A DNA stretch of 26,516 bases from positions 43,271 through 69,786 of the forward strand of contig CAUDNR010004081.1 in assembly GCA_958430865.1 (NCBI GenBank). Direction: 5' to 3'. The notes beneath the pieces are model-generated. The model saw only the letters and a list, made by a program, of their open reading frames with translations. It was not told the DNA's origin and did no database searches. Positions within the stretch are counted from its first letter, which is position 1, and the number at the start of each line of letters is the position of its first letter. A program made the translations under genes and the position numbers. Positions 1 through 9,147 of the stretch are shown piece by piece. Source of the stretch: Entrophospora sp. SA101 (lineage: Eukaryota > Glomeromycota > Glomeromycetes > Entrophosporales > Entrophosporaceae).

Positions 1-229
1 ACATTTTTACATAATAGAACTTTTGATAATCCTATTTTATCATTATTGCTGCTTGTATCAAGTGTTTTTATTTAAGTCAAATGTTTTAATTATTTCAAGT
101 GGTTTTACTTATATCAGGGGCTTTTACTTTAGTCAAATAGTCAAAATGTCCCTGGTGAGAAACTACCTTTAGTCAATACTTTAGTTACGTCAATGACTAA
201 AATCAAAAGTTTCGTCATACATCATTAAT
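1..229 (+). repeat. Dispersed repeat A, copy 1
   Basis: This stretch aligns over nearly its whole length, in the same orientation, with 19391-19630. Shared blocks include the phrases around CCTGGTGAGAAACTA, TTTAGTTACGTCAATGACTAAA and CATCATTAAT. The left part is built of degenerate 19-bp subunits of the form GTTTTTACTTACGTCAAGT. The copy starts at or before the window edge, so its full length is unknown. No coding potential is visible. It is probably a non-autonomous element or a segmental duplicate. Confidence 0.8.
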
Positions 230-944
230 TCCTACTCTCACTTTTTGTTCCACTATATTATCTGATCTGAAATAATATCAATGTAAATTTTTTTTTAACT
301 TTTAATTCAAGAGTAGAGTGTAGCCATGTGATTTTATATAATGATCGGCGAGGATAAAATAATTCTTTTAAATCACTTGCCAATCATAAAAAAAAAATTT
401 TGTTGTTAGGTTATTTCAAAAAAAGTTAAAGACAATAGTAATAGTAAATTTTCTATTTAATATTAAAATAAATATAAATAATAGATTTTAAATGAATAAT
501 AACCACATTATTAAATACCAAAAGAAAAATTTTAATTCTTTGCTAATGATCAAGGTTTACTCGTGTAATTTGGATCATTAAAAACATTTAAAAAATAGCA
601 GGATTTTTCCAAATTTGGAGATCGCTTCTAGAAATTTTTGTTGATCAATTCATATACGCTACAAATGAGTAGAAAACGCCTACACCCCCCGTTATGTTAT
701 GTCGTTTTTTTTATATAAAACTTTAAAAAATAACTGTTAAATAATATTCTTTTGGAGATATAGTTTCATAATTCCCACTAATCTCCAAAGCTTTACAAAA
801 TAGTTTTTTCAGAAATAAAACTTGAAAAAGTAAATGCATGTCTGCCATGTAAAATTTTACTCCGTGATTAGTTCAGTGTTTTCCGTTATTAAACTCAGTT
901 TTTTCCGTTTATATTAATAAATTAAAATATTAATATACATTTCC
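230..944. other. AT-rich intergenic stretch
   Basis: I see no gene, RNA or clear repeat here. The sequence is AT-rich with poly-A and poly-T runs, and only the short block near 660-700 is less AT-biased. A TATA-like segment could serve the degenerate gene that follows, but nothing singles one out. Confidence 0.5.
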
Positions 945-2305
945 GTGTTTTTTTCCATAATAATAATAATAAATGTATCGTATGGAATCCATAGTTCCGT
1001 TTTTTCATTAAAAATACTATGGCACTTGAGCGTTTTTTATATGTGGAATTTTTATGGGGGAAAGGATATAAGTATTGAGTCTTGGAATAAATTCTGGGAT
1101 AAAAATTTTGTGGAGCGTTTTGGTTTACCTGAACCTCGAAAGCATTTCTTGCGATTGTCTCAATTTCGCAAGCAAGGTTATGATGAAAACAGTGCAATAG
1201 AAGGATTAAAGGCCAAGGACATTGCGCAATGGGAAAATACTTGTTATAACACTAAAGATAATTTTGAGGATTCATTAGCAAAGGACATACGTAAAACATA
1301 TTCGGCAAATTATTGGGAAGCTATACAGGAGCTTTCCCAATCATTGGGTTTTACTGGTATAGATGATGAACGAATTCTCTATGATGATCAAGTGAAAGTT
1401 GCATTTGATCTCGTGAAAGGTTTATAGAACTTCGAAATCAATATTTATTGCTCTTTGGCTTTAAGTCTCGTGCAAAAGAAATGCCGGATCTTAAATCAGC
1501 TATAAAGGCAATTAATGCAATTGCTGGCAACTATTGCGGTTATACTATAAAAGCTAACGAAAATTGATGGGAACTAAAGGACAACAGATTTGGAAATATT
1601 CATACCAAATTGACCGAAATCCATATAAAGGACTTGGTTTTGATAATAAAGATGAAATAACTAGGTATTCACGCGATCCTATAACTCCAGTTCTTCCACC
1701 ATATAAGCCAAAGATGACTGATGAGGTTCAGAATCTTTTCGATTCCATACCTATTACCAATAAAACTGCTTCAGAATGTGCACAGAATCTCTGACTTATC
1801 TAATAATGTGATTTATGAAAATTCTTTATCCTTGGAGGTACCAGCTCAAAATCATCCAATTGATCCAGATAGAATGGAATGTCTCCATCAATATGCTATT
1901 GAGCTTGGGGAGGATTCAAAACAATTTTCGGTCGTTACTGAGTCCGAGAAAAAAATGCGGGATGAAAAATGTTTCCGTGATAAATTGGAAAGAGATATGC
2001 GTTTTTATCGTTATGCTGTAAAGGAAGGATTAGATCCTAAAAAATGCTCGAAATTAACAGATCGGGATAGGTTAACTGGCGGAGATTTATTGCATCGCGG
2101 TATACTAGAAAGTGGATTAAGTACCGCATGGCTTGATGAACTCATGAAGGAATGGGAAAAAACCATATCTAATGCATGAAGAGCACTTTCTCGAAAAGAT
2201 GTATCAATGGCATATTTTAGTAATATACCTCTGACAGGGGATATACTGCTACAATTAGGCGAATATTTATTAACTAGGAGAGGAGAGATTGTAACATTCA
2301 GCTAG
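945..2305 (+). pseudogene. Decayed gene of unrecognised family
   Basis: A coding-like trace of about 450 codons runs across three reading frames. Frame one carries WNFYGGKDISIESWNKFW through DDQVKVAFDLVK to a TAG at 1425. A single-base shift at about 1420 continues as IELRNQYLLLFGFKSRA and KSAIKAINAIAGNYCGYTIK. A second shift near 1562 leads to GTKGQQIWKYSYQIDRNPYK, and a third near 1785 to the long C-terminal part with DPDRMECLHQYAIELGEDS and LTGGDLLHRGILESGL. The TGA at 2177-2179 would be one C-to-T change from CGA, and the same frame runs on as RALSRKDVSMAYFSNIPLTG to a TAG at 2303. No GT-AG introns explain the breaks. Composition is charged and globular, without obvious membrane segments or low complexity. 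I do not recognise the family, and it could be a transposon-borne or multicopy gene. The true start is unclear because the first 40 codons read as non-coding. Confidence 0.6.
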
Positions 2306-3049
2306 TTATTCATCCCAGGTAAGAGGATTTTTGTGCCTCTTACAATAAATGTGGGAAAAAATTCAGATTGCAAAATAATTGCGGGAAAATAATACCAAAG
2401 GTACCTGGACCATGGGGATTTTTGTGTCGGGTAATTTTTATCAAAGTAAAAATTCAGATAAGAGGTAATATAAAGAAGAGATAAAGAAAAATTTGTGCTT
2501 TTACATATTACCAAGTGGAGATAACAATTCGGCACTATGTGCCTCATCCTTGCATTCAAATGCAATGCACAAAGCAAATTACAGATTGCAAACAATTGTT
2601 CTTAGACGAGAACGGCACAGAAAATTGAGTTACATTCCGCCTTCGAGATTGCTTTTCCTGAAGTGTTACATAAAGTTGATCGTGAAAAATGGTTCACGAT
2701 AGAGTCATGTTTGTTACATTTTGGAAGCTGAATGCAGAGTATGAATACACATTTTTACCGTCCGATTAAACGTCCGATTAAACACCTGATTCAACAGCCG
2801 ATTTAACATCAAATGACAACATAAATGTGGCCAAAAACGTGCAATCGAATGACGCCATACAAGTGAATGCATTGTCGAGTCGCATATGAATACTATTTTT
2901 TTACGTGGTCGGAAATTAAAAATTGGCCACATACAAATTTCTAGACTATAATTAACTCATCCGGATGGCTAAAAATTAAAAATTGGCCGCACTCAAATGT
3001 GGTCAAAAAAACGAAATAGGTCACATAGGTAGGTAACAGTCTAACGTAA
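2306..3049. other. Gene-free stretch with repeat fragments
   Basis: No gene is supported. At about 2523-2580 there is a block (TTCGGCACTATGTGCCTC... AATGCAATGCACAAAGCAAA) that recurs in diverged form at 18595-18645. Around 2757-2805 a near-tandem CCGATTAAAC motif occurs three to four times. A perfect 8-bp stem (GTAAGAGG/CCTCTTAC) lies at 2319-2343. Confidence 0.5.
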
Positions 3050-3081
3050 GTAGGTCACAATATATATATATTGTGACCTAC
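3050..3081. repeat. 32-bp perfect palindrome
   Basis: GTAGGTCACAA, an alternating TA core (3061-3070), then TTGTGACCTAC form a perfect palindrome centred between 3065 and 3066. Further TAGGTCA-type half sites lie just upstream at 3017-3024. It could be a transposon-end hairpin or a dimeric factor site. The sequence alone does not decide. Confidence 0.9.
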
Positions 3082-3227
3082 CACAGGTTTTTTTCATTTT
3101 TGATGTCTACAGGGAATAATTTTTTTCTCTTTTTTCTTTCAACTTGTTGCATAAAATTTTGTCACTATGTGATAAACGAATGTCCATTATGCTATCTGGC
3201 TATAAAGGTGAACGGAAAATAATGTAG

Positions 3228-3470
3228 GAAGACTTCTTTCCAGTCAATCTGATTGTATTCGAAATTCTTACAGACCTCATTGACTATCTCAACGACAATA
3301 ATCCATCTGACTGGTCTTTTTTGGACTTCCCTTCTACAAATTTCGATATGATCGTCAATCACCACCAGTCACCAAATGATATCAAGGGTCTTGTTAGTAC
3401 TTGTTTTAATCGTTTAATTTCATTAGAAAGGCATATCCTGTCAGATTACTACCTGAAACATGGAGTATGA
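3228..3470 (+). pseudogene. Coding fossil, 80 codons, unrecognised
   Basis: An open stretch of 80 sense codons ends in TGA at 3468-3470. It is preceded by ATG-TAG at 3222-3227, so it has no start of its own. The translation (EDFFPVNLIVFEILTDLIDY... LNDNNPSDWSFLDF... GLVSTCFNRLISLERHIL) looks like a globular protein. It uses C at third positions (GAC, TTC, CTC, AAC, ATC) more than its AT-rich surroundings. It may be an exon missing its neighbours or a fragment of a dead gene. I do not recognise the family. Confidence 0.4.
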
Positions 3471-4208
3471 GTAATTTACTCGCCGAATGCGAGGGTTTAA
3501 AATTTTGCTAGATTACTACCTGAATCATGTGCATTTTCTTATAATGCTTTCTACCAATAAAATCATGTGCGAATAAATCTATAATTCTAATGTTCCATTT
3601 AAATTCACAAAGGTCATCATGAATTTTTATCAGGTGATTTCTCAATTAGAGATAGGTGTTGTATGCTAACTCTGCTAATCCCAGTTTATCTTTTTATTAA
3701 CAATATTGACATCAATAGATCGAAAGATAGCAATGTCAAAGGCATTTATAGATCTGAAATGATTTTGTTACTGAAATTTTCCAACAATTTCAATGTGCTC
3801 ATTCATAATTAGTCCAAAGTCAAGAATGTTGCGGATGAACAAGGTATCAACCTTGTAGGGTCCATGGATTAATATCAAGTATTTTGGATATGATTTTGTT
3901 TGCATCCTGACATTATGAACGGTTAAGAGAGTGCAGCTGTTGATCACTATGAATTCGTTGTTTGACATCAGATATCACCGAGTCTTATAAATGCTCAAAA
4001 ATTGGATCCAAAACTTTTAAACGAGAATTGAGTGACAATTAGTGGTTGTATCCGCCGAATGATATTAATCAATTATTTAGATTAATCAGGTGTTGAAAAT
4101 TTTTGATTGATTAATTGGGTGTTGAGAGTTTTCACCGGACAATTATAGATGAGGTCATTTATCATTAATATGCTATTATGTTGTAAGTTTTAGAGTTAAA
4201 CAACATAG
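3471..4208. other. AT-rich intergenic stretch
   Basis: No gene is supported. A 16-bp phrase (GATTACTACCTGAA plus CATG) occurs at about 3444 and again at about 3510, a small local duplication of the end of the preceding coding fossil. Nothing else stands out. Confidence 0.5.
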
Positions 4209-4210
4209 TA

Positions 4211-4297
4211 CACAGTAAATCTCAGTTTAACGGATAGTTTGGGCAATTAGTATTGGGGGAATTTTTCCAAAAATCCGTTAAACTGAGAAATCCACTA
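4211..4297. mobile_element. MITE-like inverted-repeat element, TA-flanked
   Basis: A perfect 16-bp inverted repeat (TCTCAGTTTAACGGAT at 4220-4235 and its complement at 4273-4288) has imperfect extensions (CACAGTAAA... and ...TCCACTA). The whole is bracketed by TA at 4209-4210 and 4298-4299. A TA target duplication and ends of this style fit Tc1/mariner-type non-autonomous elements. At under 90 bp it has no coding capacity. A related half-arm (CCGTAAAACCGAGAT) lies at about 4351-4365. Confidence 0.55.
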
Positions 4298-4299
4298 TA

Positions 4300-4997
4300 C
4301 CAAGAAGGTTTTTATTAAGGTTTATTGTGGAACCGTTCTTGAATTTTTATCCGTAAAACCGAGATTTTAATCAGTATTAGTATCGCTACATCGAGATTCG
4401 CTGCGTAATACTAAAAAAAGAACTCAATGTGTAAAATTACCAAATTTAGAAAAATTGCCGACATATTAATATTACAAAAATTCTTACAAATAATTCTGAT
4501 CCAACATTGAAAAAATTTTCAACCATCAATTTCTTGGATAAGACATAATCGAAGAGATTTTTTATTAAAAAAAGATTATTAAAATTGTTTAAATTAACTA
4601 ATTGGTCTTATATAAAAAAATCTATACACATTCCCGAAATTTTTGAGAGCGCGTAACAAATTTTTGCGAAATTTACTTCCATCATTACAAAAAAAAAGGT
4701 CAACATTTATTCAAAAATAGGTATTATTTACTTTGCGTTAATGATGTTTTGATTTGCTTGGTTGTCTTCTTTGATTAATTTGTTGGTTTCAAATATTAAT
4801 CAAAATTATTAAAAAATTACTTATTTTTTCAATGACAATCAATAATAATAAATAAATAAAATTTATAATAATCATAGGTATAATAGATTAAAAAATAGCT
4901 GTAGCAGCAGTAATAATAATAATATTATTATTATTACTATTTTATATATATAAGAATTTACAAATTACAAGGTAATATTTATTGCGTACGACTTAAG

Positions 4998-5030
<33 letters not shown>

Positions 5031-5059
5031 AATCTAATTAAATCATAAGCTTAAAAATA
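4300..5059. other. AT-rich 3' flank of the disordered-protein gene
   Basis: No gene is supported. It contains a perfect 30-bp palindrome made of AAT/ATT triplets (4909-4938) and a (TA)n run at about 4998-5031. Both lie within 150 bp beyond the stop codon of the minus-strand gene ending at 5060. Confidence 0.6.
4909..4938. repeat. 30-bp perfect palindrome of AAT/ATT triplets
   Basis: The arm AGTAATAATAATAAT at 4909-4923 is followed directly by its exact reverse complement at 4924-4938. It lies about 120 bp downstream of the minus-strand gene that ends at 5060 and could form a cruciform. A trinucleotide microsatellite that switched strand would give the same pattern. Confidence 0.85.
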
Positions 5060-6619
5060 TCAAAGTGAACCAAGTCTTTTATCTTTTTCCTCTTTAATTA
5101 AACCTTCAAATGCGGGTTCTACCACCGGGTTTGTTACCCCCCATAAATCACAAAAATCTTTTGCCAAATCAGCAGGTTCATCGTTGACATGAACACAGAT
5201 TGCTTGAGTATGACCATCCTCGAATTCCACGTTTATTGTTAATAGGATTTGACCACGATCATGTTTATCAACACGTTTTGGATTAGTGGGGTAATTCTGT
5301 TCTAATACTGGATCAAGCATTGAACATGAGTCATAATAATAATCTTGTTCCTGATTAACATAATTATTATTATTTTCTTGATTAAAATTATTACAATAAT
5401 TATCATTTTCTCCAAGTTTGGTTATCTGCATTCCATTATTATTATTATTAGAAGAAAGAGGAGGATGACGAAGGAATGGTTGTGGTGGTAGTAATGATGA
5501 TGGTTGTGGTGGTGGTTGATTCCGATGTGTGGTTGAATCAAATCCTGGAGGAATTAATGCTATATTATTATTATCATTAGTTGATTTATTTGTAATAGGT
5601 TGTAGAACTGGCGAAGAAGGATTTTTATCAGATTGTGAATTTAGAGAGCTTGAAGGTATTGTAGTTAAATTATTATGATTATCATAATTGCTATCATTGT
5701 TATTGTTATTGCGGTTTTCTTTATTGCTTTTATCATTATCATTTCTATCATTAGTATTATTATTTTTAATACTATTATCATTCCTGTTATTTTTAACATT
5801 ATCATCACCTTTGACATGATCGTTGTTATCATTTCTAACATTGATATTATTATTAGTTTTAACATTATTGGTACCCTGATATGTAACATTTTGCTTCCAA
5901 TTGACATAATCTTGTGAATAAGGAGGTTGTTTGTACAAATTATATCGTTGTTGATAAGGACTTCTTTGGTAATAATTATAATAATTTAATGTTGATGCTG
6001 ATATTGGTGGTGGTGGTTGTAATGGTGGTGGTCTATAAACAGGAGGCAGAGAAAATCCGTAAGTAGGCTTAGGTCTAAAAAGAGGAATAGGATCTCTATA
6101 ATATCTAGGTGGAGGCGGAGGGGGGGGAGGGGGAGGGGGAGTGAATTTTTTGTATTTTTTCGTATAATAATTTTTCCTATTCTGTATTTCAAATAAAGTC
6201 TCTTCATCAACAGGAATAAAATTTTTTCCTTGACGATGTAATTGGCCTGAACCCAAACCATCATCTCTATCCTTTATGTTAGGATTGGCAAAAGAATTCC
6301 AGGACATCGCTGCAGCTTTTATGTCAACGGTTGATATATCAAAATCTTTTTTAGGTTCATTAGAATCATTATTTTCATTTGATTTTTCCTTTGTTGTTGT
6401 TGTTGTTGTTATTGATAATGATGGTGTTTGTTGCTGTTTATGATATTGAGTTGATGTCATTTGTTGCTGCTGAGAGGAGGAATTAGGCCAATCCGATCGC
6501 CATTGTTTCTCGTTGGTCCAATTTTGATTCCGCTGATTTTGTTGTGGTGGTGGTTGTCGTTGCCACTCATTCTTTTGTATTTGAGATCGAGCTTGTGAAT
6601 TTGGCCAAACTGTTTCCAT
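5060..6619 (-). CDS. Disordered Pro/Asn/Gln-rich protein with compact C-terminal domain
   Basis: A single exon of 519 residues starts at ATG 6619-6617 and ends with TGA at 5062-5060. Residues 1-75 are Q/N/W-rich with repeated NW and QQQ. Residues 100-160 hold a less degenerate patch (MSWNSFANPNIKDRDDGLGS, then FIPVDEETLFEIQNRK). Residues 161-171 are eleven prolines, followed by proline-rich blocks to about 210. Residues 240-330 are an N/D/K-rich run. The last 70 residues (RGQILLTINVEFEDGHTQAI, then HVNDEPADLAKDFCDLWGV) look globular: two beta strands, then a helix with the pattern D-x-P-x-x-L-A-x-x-F-C. I cannot name the family. The proline runs could bind SH3, WW or profilin partners, which would suit a cytoskeletal or polarity adaptor, but that is inference. 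No signal peptide or membrane span is visible. It is well isolated from its neighbours. Confidence 0.8.
   Translation of the reverse strand: METVWPNSQARSQIQKNEWQRQPPPQQNQRNQNWTNEKQWRSDWPNSSSQQQQMTSTQYHKQQQTPSLSITTTTTTKEKSNENNDSNEPKKDFDISTVDIKAAAMSWNSFANPNIKDRDDGLGSGQLHRQGKNFIPVDEETLFEIQNRKNYYTKKYKKFTPPPPPPPPPPPRYYRDPIPLFRPKPTYGFSLPPVYRPPPLQPPPPISASTLNYYNYYQRSPYQQRYNLYKQPPYSQDYVNWKQNVTYQGTNNVKTNNNINVRNDNNDHVKGDDNVKNNRNDNSIKNNNTNDRNDNDKSNKENRNNNNNDSNYDNHNNLTTIPSSSLNSQSDKNPSSPVLQPITNKSTNDNNNIALIPPGFDSTTHRNQPPPQPSSLLPPQPFLRHPPLSSNNNNNGMQITKLGENDNYCNNFNQENNNNYVNQEQDYYYDSCSMLDPVLEQNYPTNPKRVDKHDRGQILLTINVEFEDGHTQAICVHVNDEPADLAKDFCDLWGVTNPVVEPAFEGLIKEEKDKRLGSL
6109..6142 (+). other. G-tract able to form a quadruplex
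   Basis: On the plus strand a run of eight G (6120-6127), five G (6129-6133) and five G (6135-6139), separated by single A, follows shorter GG pairs. It encodes the eleven-proline run of the minus-strand gene, so the G-rich strand is that gene's template strand. In a window this AT-rich the G density is exceptional. Confidence 0.7.
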
Positions 6620-6701
6620 TTACCTTTTTTCTGATATTCCGATAGAAAAGAAACACATGCGTAATGTAGATCAATTACAATGTGTCAATGATCTTTTTAA
6701 T

Positions 6702-6707
6702 CACGTG
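6702..6707. promoter_or_regulatory. CACGTG E-box upstream of the disordered-protein gene
   Basis: CACGTG sits inside the 12-bp palindrome AATCACGTGATT (6699-6710), about 83 bp upstream of the start codon at 6619. A TATA-like run (6745-6754) lies about 45 bp further upstream. TCACGTGA is the classical core for bHLH factors of the Cbf1/Pho4 type in fungi. Its use here is inferred from position only. Confidence 0.4.
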
Positions 6708-6759
6708 ATTATACATACGAGTGGACTTGAGAATTGCATATTTTTATATATATAACAGC

Positions 6760-7701
6760 AGCGATGTTATTATTTAACGCGTTTTTATAATGACTGTAGC
6801 TCGGATGACAAAAAGTAATTTATTTAAAATGATCCCTATTTTAAATGAGATTTTAACCTCTATTTTAAGTATATTATACATAGCATCTTTATTCATGCCT
6901 TTGCTCGTCTATGGAGAGCTTGTTCTGAATGATAATGATTGATTGATATATTAAAAAACAAAGTAATTAATTGCATCAACACATACACACAATGATTACC
7001 TCTTGGAATGGTTCTGGTCTTGAATTAATACATATATATTCACTTGAAATATACACATTTAAAGCTTCGAATGGACTCGAGTTTATATCATCTCGAACAT
7101 AAAAAAATGCTAACTCGAACTCGAAGTTTAATTATACATTATTTTTTTAAACAATTTTTTTTTAAAGAAAAAGATATTATACCGTGATCAAGTTTTGCTG
7201 TATGTTAACTTGAATAACAAAGCAGATCCATTCTTATTAATACCAATCCGAACTCTTTTTTTCTCTTCATCTCTTTATACTCATGCTGATAAAGTTTAAT
7301 CTTCTATTGGTGCGACACAATTCTTTGCAAACCAACTAGAAAGCAACAATTTCGCGTCACCTTTGCCATGCGATGTACTACTGTACATATGAATAATAAT
7401 ATTATAAGAAAATCGGCGAGAAATTTCCTTTCTATTTTAGATCGTAACCGCAATCTATATGTATTAACGAGAAAAGGATAACGGATAATTTTTTTCTTCT
7501 TAATGTATATCAATATTGAACTGCTTTTTTAAGGAATGATCATATTTAATTCTAGTCAAATTCTAGTCATAAAGCCGAATTCGAGTTCTGTGTCAATTAT
7601 AATATGTTAATATTTACATGTTTTTAATAATATGGTGATTTATTTTGTTTATTTACATGTGAATCATTAAAAATACAATCTATAAATACAAAAAAAAAAA
7701 T
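6760..7701. other. Gene-free stretch between two minus-strand genes
   Basis: No gene is supported. The sequence is AT-rich with scattered less biased patches (7050-7130 and 7310-7390), where CGAAC/CTCGAA-type words recur (TTCGAATGGACTCGAG, TCTCGAACATAA, AACTCGAACTCGAAG). Short open frames here lack coding character. Confidence 0.5.
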
Positions 7702-9102
7702 TTAAAATAGTTTAATTTTTAATTGGTTTAATAAATCAGTAGCATCTTGATGATTTTTCAAAGCAGCCAATTTCAAATATTGAATTGCAAGATCTCTATC
7801 TATTTGAACATTATGTTTTCCATATAAATAAATATTTCCTAATATATAAAAGGCAGAAGAAACACCACCACCATGTGCAGCCAATTCCAAATAATTTAAA
7901 ATATCTTTATCTTTAGAATTTAATGGATTTCTACTGCTGCTACTACTGCTGCTACTGCTACTACTGCTGCTGCTGCTGCTGCTACTACTACTACCACAAC
8001 CACCACCATAATAATCATCATCATAGTTTTCAATTAAAGATTTTGCATATGAAAATTGTGCATCTGGAATACCTTGATCTGCTGCCAATTTAAAAAGATC
8101 AATTGCTTCGTTAATATTTATTTCACCATGATAACCTTCATACAAATAATGACCTCTCCAGTAAGTTGCTTCTAGTTTATTACCAATCATATGATGTGAA
8201 TTAAAACATTCCCATGCCTTTAGAAAATCACCATTTTCATGAGCCTTGATACCTTCATCAAGGGTCATCATCAATGATGAATTTACAGTTGGAACAATAT
8301 CGAGATTTGAATCCTTATTAGTAACGGGAGGTTGTGGTGGCTCATATTTTTTATCTTCATCGTTATTTTTTTTCTTATCATCATCATTCTCACCATCACC
8401 ATCATAATAAATTATTTCTATTACTTCATCATTATCATTATATTTTTGAGGCTCTAGCATAGATGATTTTTCTTTTGATATTGGATTATTTTTTGATAAT
8501 TCATCAAGTTCTAAGAATAATAAGTAAAGACATGGTCGTAAGGATGCATCATCTTGCCAAGCTTTTTTTTTTAGGAGCAAATAAGAATTAATAAATATAT
8601 ATATATCAAATATATGTGTGTAAAATAGATAAAAACTTTTTTTGATGCTTACCAGCTCTAATCAATTTAGAATATGATCGTTCTATTATATTAGGATCAT
8701 TTCCAAAATCCATTACTTCTCTAAAACCTGCCAACACATGATTAGATATTTGTAAAGGACTCCAACCTCTATATGGAATTTTATTAAAAGCAAGTTCCCA
8801 TAATAACATTCCAAAACTATCAAAAAAAAAGTTTTTAAAACATAATTCAGTTGAAAATAAACCAATATACAAGTACATTTAAATGAGTATTCATTTAAGT
8901 TATATGCAAGTATGCAAGTATGTACTATTACCTAAATATATCGCATTTATAGGTGTAATATGCTGATCTTTTTTTATGTCTTAATTGTTCTGGTGCAATC
9001 CAATGTTCAATAGGATCAAAATGATTATCAAAAAACGGATCAGGATGTAAAGGACGAGCAAATCGAAAATTTGTGATTTTTGGTTCAAAATTCTCACCAA
9101 CC

Positions 9103-9147
<45 letters not shown>

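Noticed and set aside
2319..2343. 8-bp stem with 9-base loop as a terminator
   Set aside because: A hairpin of this kind is a bacterial signal; here it follows a dead gene in a fungal genome and is short enough to be chance.
5665..5917. Isoleucine/methionine-rich frames on both strands
   Set aside because: They are alternate readings of the N/D codon microsatellite inside the disordered-protein gene.
7304..7513. Minus-strand 69-codon frame near the pseudokinase gene
   Set aside because: No start context, no domain, composition typical of AT-rich noise.
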